DNA from: a virus
DNA length: 41,228 bases
IMG/VR virus record: IMGVR_UViG_3300017593_000693
Coordinates: 1-41,228 of that record
Reading direction: 5' to 3' (one strand)
A model generated the notes under the pieces. That model saw nothing but the letters and a program-made list of their open reading frames with translations, ran no database searches and had not been told where the DNA came from. Below are positions 1 through 8,125 of this stretch, piece after piece (positions within the stretch are counted from its first letter, which is position 1; each line of letters opens with the position of its first letter). The translations under genes and the position numbers were made by a program.

Positions 1-65
1 CAAGTTAGATTAGAGAGGCCGTTTTCTAAATAAGAATACGTTGGACTCGACAGTCTTATTTTCAT
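1..65 (-). CDS. 5' part of a small late gene cut by the window edge
   Basis: An ATG at 65 is preceded by GGAG eight bases upstream, directly after the tail-fibre stop. It opens a frame that runs off the left end after 21 codons (MKIRLSSPTYSYLENGLSNL...). An ATG at 71 is possible but lies too close to the SD. The gene follows the fibre gene in the late operon. The right end of the window carries a C-terminal tail on the same strand (41166-41228), so the two may be halves of one small virion gene. Joined directly the frames do not match: a stop comes after six further codons. One or more bases would have to be missing at the junction. Function unknown. Confidence 0.5.
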   Translation of the reverse strand, partial: MKIRLSSPTYSYLENGLSNLT

Positions 66-76
66 TTTCATATCTC

Positions 77-1543
77 CTACTTAATATCATTTAAAACAGA
101 TGCAATGTAATTACTTCCGTCAAAATATAAAGCCAACAAGTCTATTGCATTTGGATTTGTTGTCAATGTTATGCCTGACCCTCCTGCTGTCAACATTGTT
201 GGTAAAGTTACTGAGTGCCCACCAGTTGCATCTTGTTCTAGCTTTAAAATCAGACTACATGCACCAGACGGATCTATGAATGACACTGTTATGTCTTCCG
301 TTACTGTTATTGTTTGCTTATTGCTTGTCCGCCAGTCAACAGTAACCGTTCCTGAAGAAATCGTATTATCTTTCTCAGCAAACACTATTGTATTCTCACC
401 TACATCATACTCTGTACCAGCACCGCCACGATTCAGAAACCTATCACTACCTAAGTTATTCAACTTAGCTGCATTAGCCGCCTCAGGAACAATGGTGCTA
501 CCATCTTCAATCTTTTCTACACGAGCTTCAACCTCATCTATTGCATCTTGAACATTTTCTGCAGACAAACTACTAGTAGTATTGTCATAACCAGTTTGTG
601 CTGCGACTACATTGTGCGGGTTACTTACATCTGCTACATGAGAAGCTATATTCGACTCAGCAGTATCCATACGACCATCCATCTCGTCGATTGCACTTTG
701 GACATTCGTAGCACTCAGTCCACTACTGGCATTGTCGTATTCGACGTCAGATGCCTCTGGAGCAGAGACATTGTCAAGTGCACTATCAAGCTCGTCAATT
801 GCAGACTGCACATTTGTTGCTGTAAGCCCAGAACTTGTATTATCATACTCTACAGACGACGCATCTGGCGTAGTTACATTATCAAGCCTATCGTCAATCT
901 CATCTATGGCAGCCTGAACGTTCGTAGATGCCAAACCAGATGTAGCATTGTCATATACAATGTTGCCAGCATCTTTATAAAAATCTGAGTCCTTTCCGTC
1001 AAACAAATCAGCATCTAAACCAGAACCAGCTCCGTCTACTTCCAACAGCTCGGCTAGAATATTTGAGCCACCGATCTGTGATGCAGTCACATTGTGTGGA
1101 TTGCTTGTGTTGCTGATATGCGAATCTAGATTAGAGCTAAGAGAGTCTACATTTCCATCAAGCTCATCTATAGCAGATTGTACACTAGTAGCTGACAAGC
1201 CAGAGGCTGTATTGTCATATACGATATTGTCTCCATTTCTGTAAAATGAGCTATCTTTGCCATCCAATGTAGCTGCGTCATCAGCAAGTCTCAAATATGA
1301 ACCACCAGTGCTATCCCAAATATATAAACTCCTAAAGTCTCTTGCAACATATATTGTGTCCGAAGACCCGGTTGCAGGAAAGTTACCAATGCTGTCACAA
1401 ATTTTAACTTTATCAAGAATTCTTAAGTCAACTTTCTTCGTCACATATCCACCAGAGCCGTCGTCCTCAGCAACTGCAACCAAAGTCTCTCTTGTAATTA
1501 TGTTTAGCAATGATGCAATTTCACTTATCTTAACTTCTGCCAT
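77..1543 (-). CDS. Tail fibre / receptor-binding protein with tandem repeats
   Basis: Protein of 488 aa. Residues about 50-90 carry the fibre-type segment IGNFPATG...IYVARD...YIWDSTGGSY. Two 'DGKDSxFY' motifs follow, at about 94-101 and 182-189. Five copies of YDNxxSxLxxxNVQxAIDE start near residues 109, 197, 233, 269 and 319; the middle three are spaced exactly 36 aa. Two SNPHNV motifs lie at about 147 and 307. The C-terminal domain (about 395-488) resembles the beta-rich end of many phage fibres (DATGGHSVTLP..., ALYFDGSNYIAS). Start ATG with GGAGGG upstream, immediately after the preceding stop. Role inferred: elongated trimeric fibre for host binding. The repeats are probably prone to recombination. 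Confidence 0.85.
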   Translation of the reverse strand: MAEVKISEIASLLNIITRETLVAVAEDDGSGGYVTKKVDLRILDKVKICDSIGNFPATGSSDTIYVARDFRSLYIWDSTGGSYLRLADDAATLDGKDSSFYRNGDNIVYDNTASGLSATSVQSAIDELDGNVDSLSSNLDSHISNTSNPHNVTASQIGGSNILAELLEVDGAGSGLDADLFDGKDSDFYKDAGNIVYDNATSGLASTNVQAAIDEIDDRLDNVTTPDASSVEYDNTSSGLTATNVQSAIDELDSALDNVSAPEASDVEYDNASSGLSATNVQSAIDEMDGRMDTAESNIASHVADVSNPHNVVAAQTGYDNTTSSLSAENVQDAIDEVEARVEKIEDGSTIVPEAANAAKLNNLGSDRFLNRGGAGTEYDVGENTIVFAEKDNTISSGTVTVDWRTSNKQTITVTEDITVSFIDPSGACSLILKLEQDATGGHSVTLPTMLTAGGSGITLTTNPNAIDLLALYFDGSNYIASVLNDIK

Positions 1544-1975
1544 TTAGCCCTCCGTAATTATATAGTCGCCTGACTCTGTCAGTAAAAAGTCTCCGTCTTC
1601 AGTCAATAAGAAGGCTGGTTCCTCAGGTGGTACGACAATTACAGTTTCTTGTCTTGGTTTTAACAAAAATCTACTCTCCTCTGTAGCAGCACGATGCTTT
1701 GTAAGACTGCTGTCTACAGCATCCATATAACCACCAAAAACAAGCATGCCACTTCTTAAGACACTTCCGTTTGTCATTATCCAAAGAAAAGTCTCTTGTT
1801 GGCTTACTTCCTGACTAAATAAGAATTTAAAAAATCCAGAGTTGCCTATCTCAGTACAAATATCTGAGTCGACAACAAGAGCATTGTCACTAAGTCTATA
1901 AATCGATACTGTTACAGTGTCACCACTAGTAAATTCACCAACAATATATGCCTGCTCTTGCCTGCTGTATCTCAT
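1544..1975 (-). CDS. Virion protein with C-terminal LLTEDGDF-type repeats
   Basis: Protein of 143 aa. Its start overlaps the stop of the upstream gene (ATGA), so the two are translationally coupled. The body is beta-rich (GDTVTVSIYRLSDNALVVDS). The C-terminus has three short imperfect repeats: FLLTEDGD, FLLTESGD, YIITEG. Such acidic short repeats close many small phage virion proteins. Located between the tail fibre and a 94-aa protein, so a fibre-base or tail-associated part is likely. No enzymatic motif seen. Confidence 0.6.
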   Translation of the reverse strand: MRYSRQEQAYIVGEFTSGDTVTVSIYRLSDNALVVDSDICTEIGNSGFFKFLFSQEVSQQETFLWIMTNGSVLRSGMLVFGGYMDAVDSSLTKHRAATEESRFLLKPRQETVIVVPPEEPAFLLTEDGDFLLTESGDYIITEG

Positions 1976-2256
1976 ATCAGCATACCCATTAAAACAACAT
2001 TTACACTTCCGCTAGATTCGATAGAAATCATACTACCATCAGACAAAAGTATCTTCTTATCCCAAATAAATGTATTTCCATCTGGTACACTATAGTCTTT
2101 CACAAAGGGAACACCATTGACTTTACATGTCACTGTAACCTCAGCACCACTCTCATTCTCCACTGTCAAAGTCACAATAACGTATGGCCCAGCACTCGCC
2201 TGTTCTTGAAACGAAGTTGTATTTGCAGCTGTGATTGTTTCTCTGTCTAAAGCCAT
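1972..2256 (-). CDS. Small beta-rich virion protein
   Basis: Protein of 94 aa with alternating hydrophobic/polar strands (PYVIVTLTVENESGAEVTVTCKVNG) and no predicted membrane segment. Start ATG has GGGAGC upstream. The stop overlaps the next ATG. Position among tail genes suggests a small structural or fibre-attachment protein; I do not recognise a family. Confidence 0.55.
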   Translation of the reverse strand: MALDRETITAANTTSFQEQASAGPYVIVTLTVENESGAEVTVTCKVNGVPFVKDYSVPDGNTFIWDKKILLSDGSMISIESSGSVNVVLMGMLI

Positions 2257-2259
2257 GTG

Positions 2260-2430
2260 TTAGCTCCCTAGAAGAAGGCTATATTTTATAGCCAGTTTTC
2301 TAGCTACTGGAGTTACAGACTGTTCTGTAGCATTTACAAAGGTTACACTCCAAGCTGTTTTCTTTTTATTTTTCTTAAGCTCTTTTTCAAGCATATGAAC
2401 TCTTGGCTTTAAGCCACCTATTTGTTTCAT
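2260..2430 (-). CDS. Small basic hypothetical protein (56 aa)
   Basis: Short frame filling the gap between two virion genes. ATG at 2430 overlaps the TGA of the 656-aa gene (ATGA), and TAA at 2260 lies just before the next start, so spacing is exactly operon-like. The protein is Lys-rich in its first half (KELKKNKKK), followed by TAWSVTFVNATEQSVTPVARKLA. Its 3' end supplies the SD (GGGAGC) of the following gene. Family not recognised. Confidence 0.55.
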   Translation of the reverse strand: MKQIGGLKPRVHMLEKELKKNKKKTAWSVTFVNATEQSVTPVARKLAIKYSLLLGS

Positions 2431-4397
2431 ACTGCAAACCCTATTCTTGGTTGCTGATTTGTTACAGATAAAGAGAAGCCTCCAAGCAAAGTGCCTATTG
2501 ACTTTGGTGCTGTTGCATCAAGCTTTATGTCTACAGCAACTGCCCAGCCACTAGGGCAATCTTTAAAAGTAAAGCAATTTATCGGATGTCTGTAAAGAGC
2601 AGCAATATTATCTACAGCTGTAGCCAAACCGCTTCCAAAAGTTATTTCACAAACAGGATTCTCTTCTTGACTTACAGAAGGAAACCGAACAGTTGCCTCT
2701 TTCCACTGGCTGTATGGTAACATCGCACCGTGTGTACTCCAGCCATCGATATTTGGACAGTCACAACAATAAAGCAATGTCACTGAGCCTGGCCCATTAC
2801 ATCCGCTATGAACAAGCATTCTATCAAATTGCGACGTCATACCACAGTTTACAGCCTTTGTTAAGACTTCAACTTCGTATGCTATAGGATAACCCTCTTG
2901 GCTTTCTGAAAAAGACTCGAAAGAAAGCTCGTAGAAGTGGCCATTTGTAAAAAGAGCATAGTCTCCGAATATTGTTATTAGCTCGCCATCATAAACCTCA
3001 TTTATCTCCCATGTTGTAGCCATCAGTCCGTTTAGCTGATAAGCAACATGAATACCTTCATTTTGCAAAGCCATCACTAGTAAGTTAAGTCTTCTATAGT
3101 AGCACAAAGTTGCCTTTACTGTTGGCTCTGCAACAAATGGATTTAGTATTGGCTTTCCTCCAAAGATAGACAATGTTCCTCCCCAGCTTAGAAATAGCGT
3201 ATCCTCTACAAATAAGAGACCATGTTGCCCACTAACTTTATAAGCCTTTTCATCAACACCTTCAAGCATATCTGGCCATGTTCCAGATATTATTGAACAC
3301 TTGCACTCACTGAATGCCAAGACATTGTTGTCTTTGCATGCAAGACCAACAAGCTGCAACCCAGTTCTAACGAACCCATCAAATACTCCAGGAAATAAAG
3401 GGTCTGAAGAGTAGACGTCTCCTTTTTCTTCTGCTATGAAAACTCTTCCTTGTCCGTATACACAAAATCCACCTTTTGGATGATGCGTTCCGTTTACATG
3501 TATATGCACATCGCTTCCAGTAATATGGCCAAGAAACTCTTTCTTTGTTAAGCATTTTTCTACATACAATTTCGTTTCGCCTGTAAAAGAAGGTGTTAAA
3601 TCATCGGTCTTCAATTTAAATTCAACGACATCTCCTGGTGCTAAAGGCACGTCGTCTCCAAGCTGAAACTCTACGGGATAATAAGCAGACTCACCAGATG
3701 GCAGTGTAGACTTCTTGTCTGGCAGACTTCCATAGTAAGCAACATCAATGGATGCTGCTTTGAATATACCGTTTACATAGACAACAAGAACTCCCTTGCC
3801 GAAAACATCTGGTTCACTACGTGACAGAAAGACCAATACCTTCGATAAGACACAGCTCTCGTCTACTTCAATTTTAGTGATAAGTGCTTCTTGTCCAACA
3901 TATGGAGAAATCTCAAGCGGTGGAGAACTGCTGGCTTCAGTATAAAGAATCGAGCCTCCTCTGTATACAGCTTTGTCTGTTAGATGAACCATAACTGGAG
4001 ACTCGCCTTCAATAGCCAAGAATGCATATCCACCACCAAAAGCAATTCCACAATCTGCTGCAGAGGCATGAATTGTTGCAACAGCACCTACAGTAAATAC
4101 TTCGTCCTGCAAGTCCTCTGTTTCATATAAGTAAAATCTATATGTGTCATTAAGAAACGTTACAAAGGCAAGATACCCACAATCAACACAAGCCATGACG
4201 ACTGTCTCGTCTTCGTTTTCTACAAGAGAACCTTTGTCAACAAATAAAGGTCTCCAGAGTGCCAGATATTGATTTGGAAGAAATGTGCAGTTCTTAGCCT
4301 TAACAAGAGAACCTTCTGGCAGAAGCATGCTGTCTGTCAGCGAGCGCACTGGAGCTTGCAAACCTTTAGTCGTTGTAATGTTTATGGGTTTAATCAT
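2427..4397 (-). CDS. Large virion/tail protein (656 aa), candidate tail hub or tail-tube protein
   Basis: Protein of 656 aa, beta-rich, with many short hydrophobic strands and WD/propeller-like turns (GYLAFVTFLNDTYRFYLYE; NGHFYELSF; HGLLFVEDTLFLSWGG). It begins MIKPINITTTKGLQAPVRSLTDSMLLPEGSLVKAKNCTF-like, resembling the N-termini of podovirus proteins that sit on the tail hub and list per-variable readouts. In other podoviruses a large protein of this size after the adaptor genes is a tail-tube B or tail-needle-side component; this is positional inference. Overlaps both neighbours by 4 nt. Contains an unusual number of Cys residues. Confidence 0.6.
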   Translation of the reverse strand: MIKPINITTTKGLQAPVRSLTDSMLLPEGSLVKAKNCTFLPNQYLALWRPLFVDKGSLVENEDETVVMACVDCGYLAFVTFLNDTYRFYLYETEDLQDEVFTVGAVATIHASAADCGIAFGGGYAFLAIEGESPVMVHLTDKAVYRGGSILYTEASSSPPLEISPYVGQEALITKIEVDESCVLSKVLVFLSRSEPDVFGKGVLVVYVNGIFKAASIDVAYYGSLPDKKSTLPSGESAYYPVEFQLGDDVPLAPGDVVEFKLKTDDLTPSFTGETKLYVEKCLTKKEFLGHITGSDVHIHVNGTHHPKGGFCVYGQGRVFIAEEKGDVYSSDPLFPGVFDGFVRTGLQLVGLACKDNNVLAFSECKCSIISGTWPDMLEGVDEKAYKVSGQHGLLFVEDTLFLSWGGTLSIFGGKPILNPFVAEPTVKATLCYYRRLNLLVMALQNEGIHVAYQLNGLMATTWEINEVYDGELITIFGDYALFTNGHFYELSFESFSESQEGYPIAYEVEVLTKAVNCGMTSQFDRMLVHSGCNGPGSVTLLYCCDCPNIDGWSTHGAMLPYSQWKEATVRFPSVSQEENPVCEITFGSGLATAVDNIAALYRHPINCFTFKDCPSGWAVAVDIKLDATAPKSIGTLLGGFSLSVTNQQPRIGFAV

Positions 4398-5188
4398 CTA
4401 CCACCTCCGCCTCCAATAGGTAACTCTCTGTCTTCCATACACAATCTATATAGCTCTTCTTGTGAAAGCTTTCTACTAAACATACGATACTGATCAAACC
4501 AGATAGAACCATCTACTTCTGGATGTGCATCCATATTAAACAAAAACTGTTCATCGCATAAGTATGGATATTCTATTAATGAAATGTCTGTGCTTTGTTC
4601 ATCAGCAATGTCTCCGTCAACAGTTAATACCCAATTTGTAATTCTAGTTGCCTCAACAGTTACACAGAAAAAATGCCACTCGTCGAGACTCGGCACAGAT
4701 GCTGACACATCATAATACTCCTGAGGATAGCCTTCGCTTAAATCCATAATCAGCTCTGTAACGAATAAGCTGCTTGCTTTATCAATAAAAATAGCATACT
4801 TCCAAGCATATTGCAAAACTCCAGATCTCGGAGCAGTTGTGAAGTTCCCAACACTACCAATCTTAATTACAGTATCTTCTGCAGCAGACATTTTAAACCA
4901 AAATGTCGACGTAATTGGTAGTGCATATGGCCTAAATCCAAAGCCTTCAATCCTAGGTAATGCAGCTATTTCATTATTAATGCAACCTCCAACAAATCCT
5001 CCAGCATAAACAGGGTCAGGAACATACGGATTCATATATTCCATATAATGCAAATTGCAGGAATCATCGTAGCTACCATCGAATCCCCACCACCCAATAC
5101 ACGAGCCATCATTGAAGACATCACAACCACAAAGTGGCTTTGTCCATTCTACCCATTCCTGTCTTCTGTATGGAATAAAGCATCCCAT
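4394..5188 (-). CDS. LamG/concanavalin-like lectin-fold virion protein
   Basis: Protein of 264 aa with LamG-3-like signatures: GWWGFDGSYDDSCN near residue 32, a central SLDEWHFFCVTVEATRITNWVLTVDG segment, and the terminal helix FDQYRMFSRKLSQEELYRLC near 230-250. This matches the usual 'R.LS.eEi..L' ending of phage LamG domains. It ends in a run of glycines (GGGGGR). Start directly overlaps the stop of the adaptor gene by one base. Role inferred: carbohydrate-binding or structural decoration on the tail. A second LamG protein is at 40386-41159. Confidence 0.75.
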   Translation of the reverse strand: MGCFIPYRRQEWVEWTKPLCGCDVFNDGSCIGWWGFDGSYDDSCNLHYMEYMNPYVPDPVYAGGFVGGCINNEIAALPRIEGFGFRPYALPITSTFWFKMSAAEDTVIKIGSVGNFTTAPRSGVLQYAWKYAIFIDKASSLFVTELIMDLSEGYPQEYYDVSASVPSLDEWHFFCVTVEATRITNWVLTVDGDIADEQSTDISLIEYPYLCDEQFLFNMDAHPEVDGSIWFDQYRMFSRKLSQEELYRLCMEDRELPIGGGGGR

Positions 5189-5823
5189 TATTTGCTACTC
5201 CCTAACATAGTCTGCTGTGTACTTGCAGCAAATATCTGTTTCTCAGCATCTGTCATAATCCCAAATCTGCGTCTCAATGTCTCCAGCTCAAGTTGATACA
5301 ATCCACCATATTGCTGAAGCATATCAACATTCTTTGTATAGGCTGCAGCATGCATCAATGCTTTATACTTGACCAAGCTATAAGCATTATTCAACAACCA
5401 GTTATCACTTGTGTTCTCGTCAACCTCAGCACTTCTTGCATAAAATCTAATCTCATAGCTAGTTCCTGCTGAAATTGGTGTAGCTGGTCTCCAATGCAAC
5501 CTATCATTCTCCAATCCATAGAACACATAACCACTTCCACCAAGAGCTATCTTACTAAACTCACTAAAAGGCTCAATTGGAGTAAGCTGCCTTCCAACAA
5601 TAAAAAAGTCGAAGACACGTTTAGGTCTGTCTGAAGACATATCTAATGGAGGCTGAATCTCACTAGCAGCAACCCCTTTCTTTATAGTAATCATATACTC
5701 CCAGTCCTCAATTGACTCAATATCCCTAATCGCTTGATTTATCCATGTCTTCACAGTATCAACGCTGCCTCTTACCTCAGGCACAAACATCAATATTTCT
5801 TTAATCAAGTCCTGTCCTGTCAT
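5188..5823 (-). CDS. Head-tail connector adaptor-like protein (second of two)
   Basis: Protein of 211 aa from the ATG at 5823, chosen because GGAGGT lies 7 nt upstream and it overlaps the previous TAA by one base (TAATG). A GTG nine bases further upstream would give 214 aa. The helical N-terminus (TGQDLIKEILMFVPEVRGSVDTVKTWINQAIRDIESIEDWEYM) matches the 'helix - NxAxxxI - W' layout of phage gp4/gp6-like adaptors that bind under the portal. A beta centre (LHWRPATPISAGTSYEIRFYAR) and a C-terminal helical bundle follow. Adjacent to a similar adaptor gene. Confidence 0.7.
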   Translation of the reverse strand: MTGQDLIKEILMFVPEVRGSVDTVKTWINQAIRDIESIEDWEYMITIKKGVAASEIQPPLDMSSDRPKRVFDFFIVGRQLTPIEPFSEFSKIALGGSGYVFYGLENDRLHWRPATPISAGTSYEIRFYARSAEVDENTSDNWLLNNAYSLVKYKALMHAAAYTKNVDMLQQYGGLYQLELETLRRRFGIMTDAEKQIFAASTQQTMLGSSK

Positions 5824-6440
5824 TAGAACCACCTCCTCACAGCATTCCTCATAAACCCAGTCTTCCTCTCCTTAATCCACTGACGCCTCTTAGAACTAAG
5901 CAACTCAACATATTGCTTCTCCCAAATCTGAATTCTCGAGTCAACAACACACATCAGCGCCCTCAGCACCAACAGCTCATAACAATGCAACAGTAATCTA
6001 TTCGTAGTCTCATCATCCCCAGCCTGTAACGAAGCATCCCTAAAGTCTCCAACAAACAGCACATCTTTTCCGTCTTCATTCGGAGCTGGATACAGCCATA
6101 ACTTCTGTTCTCCAACACTATAGACACAATACTCAGGCACATTTGAAACCTCGTTTTGTTTCGAGATTGGGTCACGCAGACGGCTTGGAGCTAGCGTTAG
6201 GAATGTGTCTTCGTCATAGATGCAATAGATTGGTCGAATTAGGAGAGAAAGCTCAGGGACGGAGTATTCGGAGACGTCAGCTGTCGTCAACAGAGAAATT
6301 TGTTGCTCTAACCAAGAGCCTGTAACATCCGCCCAAACTAGCTGCTCGGCACGTCGAATCATGTCTGGGATTGAGTTATTTAAGTCTGGGCGGTTAAGCT
6401 CTCTAGAAATTTCTGCAACTAGGTCATTGTAAGAGGGCAT
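5823..6440 (-). CDS. Head-tail connector adaptor-like protein (first of two)
   Basis: Protein of 205 aa. The N-terminal helix pair (YNDLVAEISRELNRPDLNNSIPDMIRRAEQLVWADV) and the motif LIRPIYCIYDEDTFLTLAPSRLRD, then KLWLYPAPNEDGKDVLFVGDF, fit the P22 gp4-like / phage adaptor family that docks to the portal and starts tail assembly. The C-terminus is strongly basic (SSKRRQWIKERKTGFMRN). Lies four bases after a small beta protein gene. The same fold seems to recur in the next gene, so the connector may have two stacked adaptor rings. Confidence 0.7.
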   Translation of the reverse strand: MPSYNDLVAEISRELNRPDLNNSIPDMIRRAEQLVWADVTGSWLEQQISLLTTADVSEYSVPELSLLIRPIYCIYDEDTFLTLAPSRLRDPISKQNEVSNVPEYCVYSVGEQKLWLYPAPNEDGKDVLFVGDFRDASLQAGDDETTNRLLLHCYELLVLRALMCVVDSRIQIWEKQYVELLSSKRRQWIKERKTGFMRNAVRRWF

Positions 6441-6443
6441 TTG

Positions 6444-6827
6444 TTACTCCAGCTCCGTTGTGACATAATAAAGGTCGACAACTATGGAAAAGTTGGCTGA
6501 AGTAGAAGCACTCTTGATTACAGCTTTGACGTCACGCTCTTCGGACTCGGATTTGGAGATGTTCGTTACGAGATAGTCATCGTCAATTGTAACGTCAGCA
6601 ACAGCAACATCGTCTCCGATTTTAATATCGGTCTTAGCGCTGCCGAGATTAGACTGTTTTATAGACAACTTAATTGGAGTTACGAAAGGTGGCAGCTTGC
6701 CAAGAAGAATCTCATCTCCATCAGCCAAGGCAGAAGTCCTGGAGAAAGTCATCCTTTCTACAAGAACATTACCACTGTCTGTAGAAAGAGACTGTGCATT
6801 ATAAGTATCTGCAGTAAAAACTGTCAT
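6444..6827 (-). CDS. Small virion protein downstream of capsid (127 aa)
   Basis: Protein of 127 aa, rich in Ser/Thr/Asp and beta-strand-like: LADGDEILLGKLPPFVTPIKLSIKQSNLG, IKIGDDVAVADVTIDDDYLV. The position right after the capsid gene fits a capsid decoration, head-fibre or tail-associated protein. Start ATG overlaps the TGA of the 55-aa gene; its SD is an AGAGGAGG tract inside that gene's last codons. No family named with confidence. Confidence 0.55.
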   Translation of the reverse strand: MTVFTADTYNAQSLSTDSGNVLVERMTFSRTSALADGDEILLGKLPPFVTPIKLSIKQSNLGSAKTDIKIGDDVAVADVTIDDDYLVTNISKSESEERDVKAVIKSASTSANFSIVVDLYYVTTELE

Positions 6828-6991
6828 TTTTTCCTCCTCTTATTGTCTTTATGCTTGCGTCTCCAAGTGGCATAAGCCACTGCAAGACGCTGTTTTCTAT
6901 CCTTGAACTCATCCTGCATTATAGCATTCTTCATGAAACGAGCTATGTAGTGCTCCTTCGTTTCTTTTTGCTTAGGTTTTGGTATTGGCAT
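6824..6991 (-). CDS. Small basic protein with phage RFMK...QRLAVAYATW motif
   Basis: A 55-aa frame between capsid and the 127-aa gene. The middle reads YIARFMKNAIMQDEFKDRKQRLAVAYATWRR. This 'F-M-...-F-x-D-x-x-Q-R-x-A-V-A-x-x-x-W' pattern recurs as a short motif in many phage head-gene clusters, alone or appended to other proteins. The rest is Lys/Arg-rich. Stop TGA overlaps the next ATG. Its function is unknown to me; the conserved motif and tight packing argue that it is real. Confidence 0.7.
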   Translation of the reverse strand: MPIPKPKQKETKEHYIARFMKNAIMQDEFKDRKQRLAVAYATWRRKHKDNKRRKK

Positions 6992-7003
6992 TAGTTAGCT
7001 CCA

Positions 7004-8113
7004 TTATATAGCATGAGGCAAAGTGATTACACCAAAGTCTTTTCCATTGAAGCGAGTCTTTTTGATGCCACAAATGAAGTCGATGTCGACGACTAAGACG
7101 TTTCCTCTGTCCTCCAGCTCTTCGTGCCAGTTATACTGAAATTCGTTTCCTGCATCACCCCAAGCGATAACTGCAGCTTGTGCTCCGAGGCACAGTGTTC
7201 TTGCAACAGTCACGTCACCAGTATTCTTGGTAATAGGAACTTTGCCATAATCATGCAATACAAACTTACCATAGCGTCCGAGAGCTCCTTTGAAGATTGG
7301 ATTGTCGCTTCCTTGAACACCAGCATTCTTCTGAATGTCCATCCAATCATTTGTACTTGTGCTTGTGCGGAGTTGTTTCTTAGCTGCGGAGTGCATTAAG
7401 ATTACATAGTAAGGTTCGTCCTTGTCATAAAGAGGCTGTGGTGCATTCTCCATCTGAGACAGCTTATAGTCAAGCTCCTCGAGATATGCAAGAGAGAACT
7501 TATCGTCTGCATCGATGTCGTCGATGTCACTAGTTATGCTTCCGTCATGAATGCCAAGAATATGGTCTTCATCAGGCGCTTGCAGAGGATTCCCACCAAA
7601 GCCGCTAAAACTAGTATCTAACAACCAGTTATTAGTTGCAATACCACGAGTCCCAGCTAAATAGCACATAATGCTCTCGTCATAAAACCTAGCAAGCCAA
7701 GTAACAAGCCTGTCTTTTGCAATCTTCCTCAAGTCATGAATTGTCCTTTTCTTGGACATTCTTCCACCAGTGTCAACACCGTGTCTTACCTGTTCAATCT
7801 TCACTTCGTCGGTATAGAACGTCAGCTTCTCTTCCTTACCCTTTAACTGATTGTCTCCGTATGTTGGCTGACCTCCCAACTGTGCTACCAAGTCAAACTT
7901 AATTGTATCACCTTGTGAAGACTCCAAGTCACGCAGCCTCTGAATAGGCATATTTGGACTTGTGCTTAAGTAAGACTGCTTTGTCCTCTGCTCGAAGTCG
8001 CTTGCAGAAAGCATTCCAACGAAGAAGCTCTGTCCAGCAAACTCCTTCGCAAGGAACGCAGAATAGATTACCTTGGCCTTTGGGTCACCTACAGGAATAA
8101 CAGTTCTTGCCAT
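7004..8113 (-). CDS. Major capsid protein, N4-gp56/DUF4043 family
   Basis: Protein of 369 aa with the characteristic run of the DUF4043 / N4-gp56 capsid family: MPIQRLRDLESSQGDTIKFD near residue 55, GQPTYGDNQLKGKEEKLTFYTDEVKIEQVRHGVDTGGRMSKKRT near 80-125, then LVTWLARFYDESIMCYLAGTRG. It forms the icosahedral head shell on the scaffold encoded just upstream. SD AAGGAGG is 7 nt before the ATG. Length is normal for the family. Confidence 0.92.
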   Translation of the reverse strand: MARTVIPVGDPKAKVIYSAFLAKEFAGQSFFVGMLSASDFEQRTKQSYLSTSPNMPIQRLRDLESSQGDTIKFDLVAQLGGQPTYGDNQLKGKEEKLTFYTDEVKIEQVRHGVDTGGRMSKKRTIHDLRKIAKDRLVTWLARFYDESIMCYLAGTRGIATNNWLLDTSFSGFGGNPLQAPDEDHILGIHDGSITSDIDDIDADDKFSLAYLEELDYKLSQMENAPQPLYDKDEPYYVILMHSAAKKQLRTSTSTNDWMDIQKNAGVQGSDNPIFKGALGRYGKFVLHDYGKVPITKNTGDVTVARTLCLGAQAAVIAWGDAGNEFQYNWHEELEDRGNVLVVDIDFICGIKKTRFNGKDFGVITLPHAI

Positions 8114-8125
8114 TGCTTTACCTCC

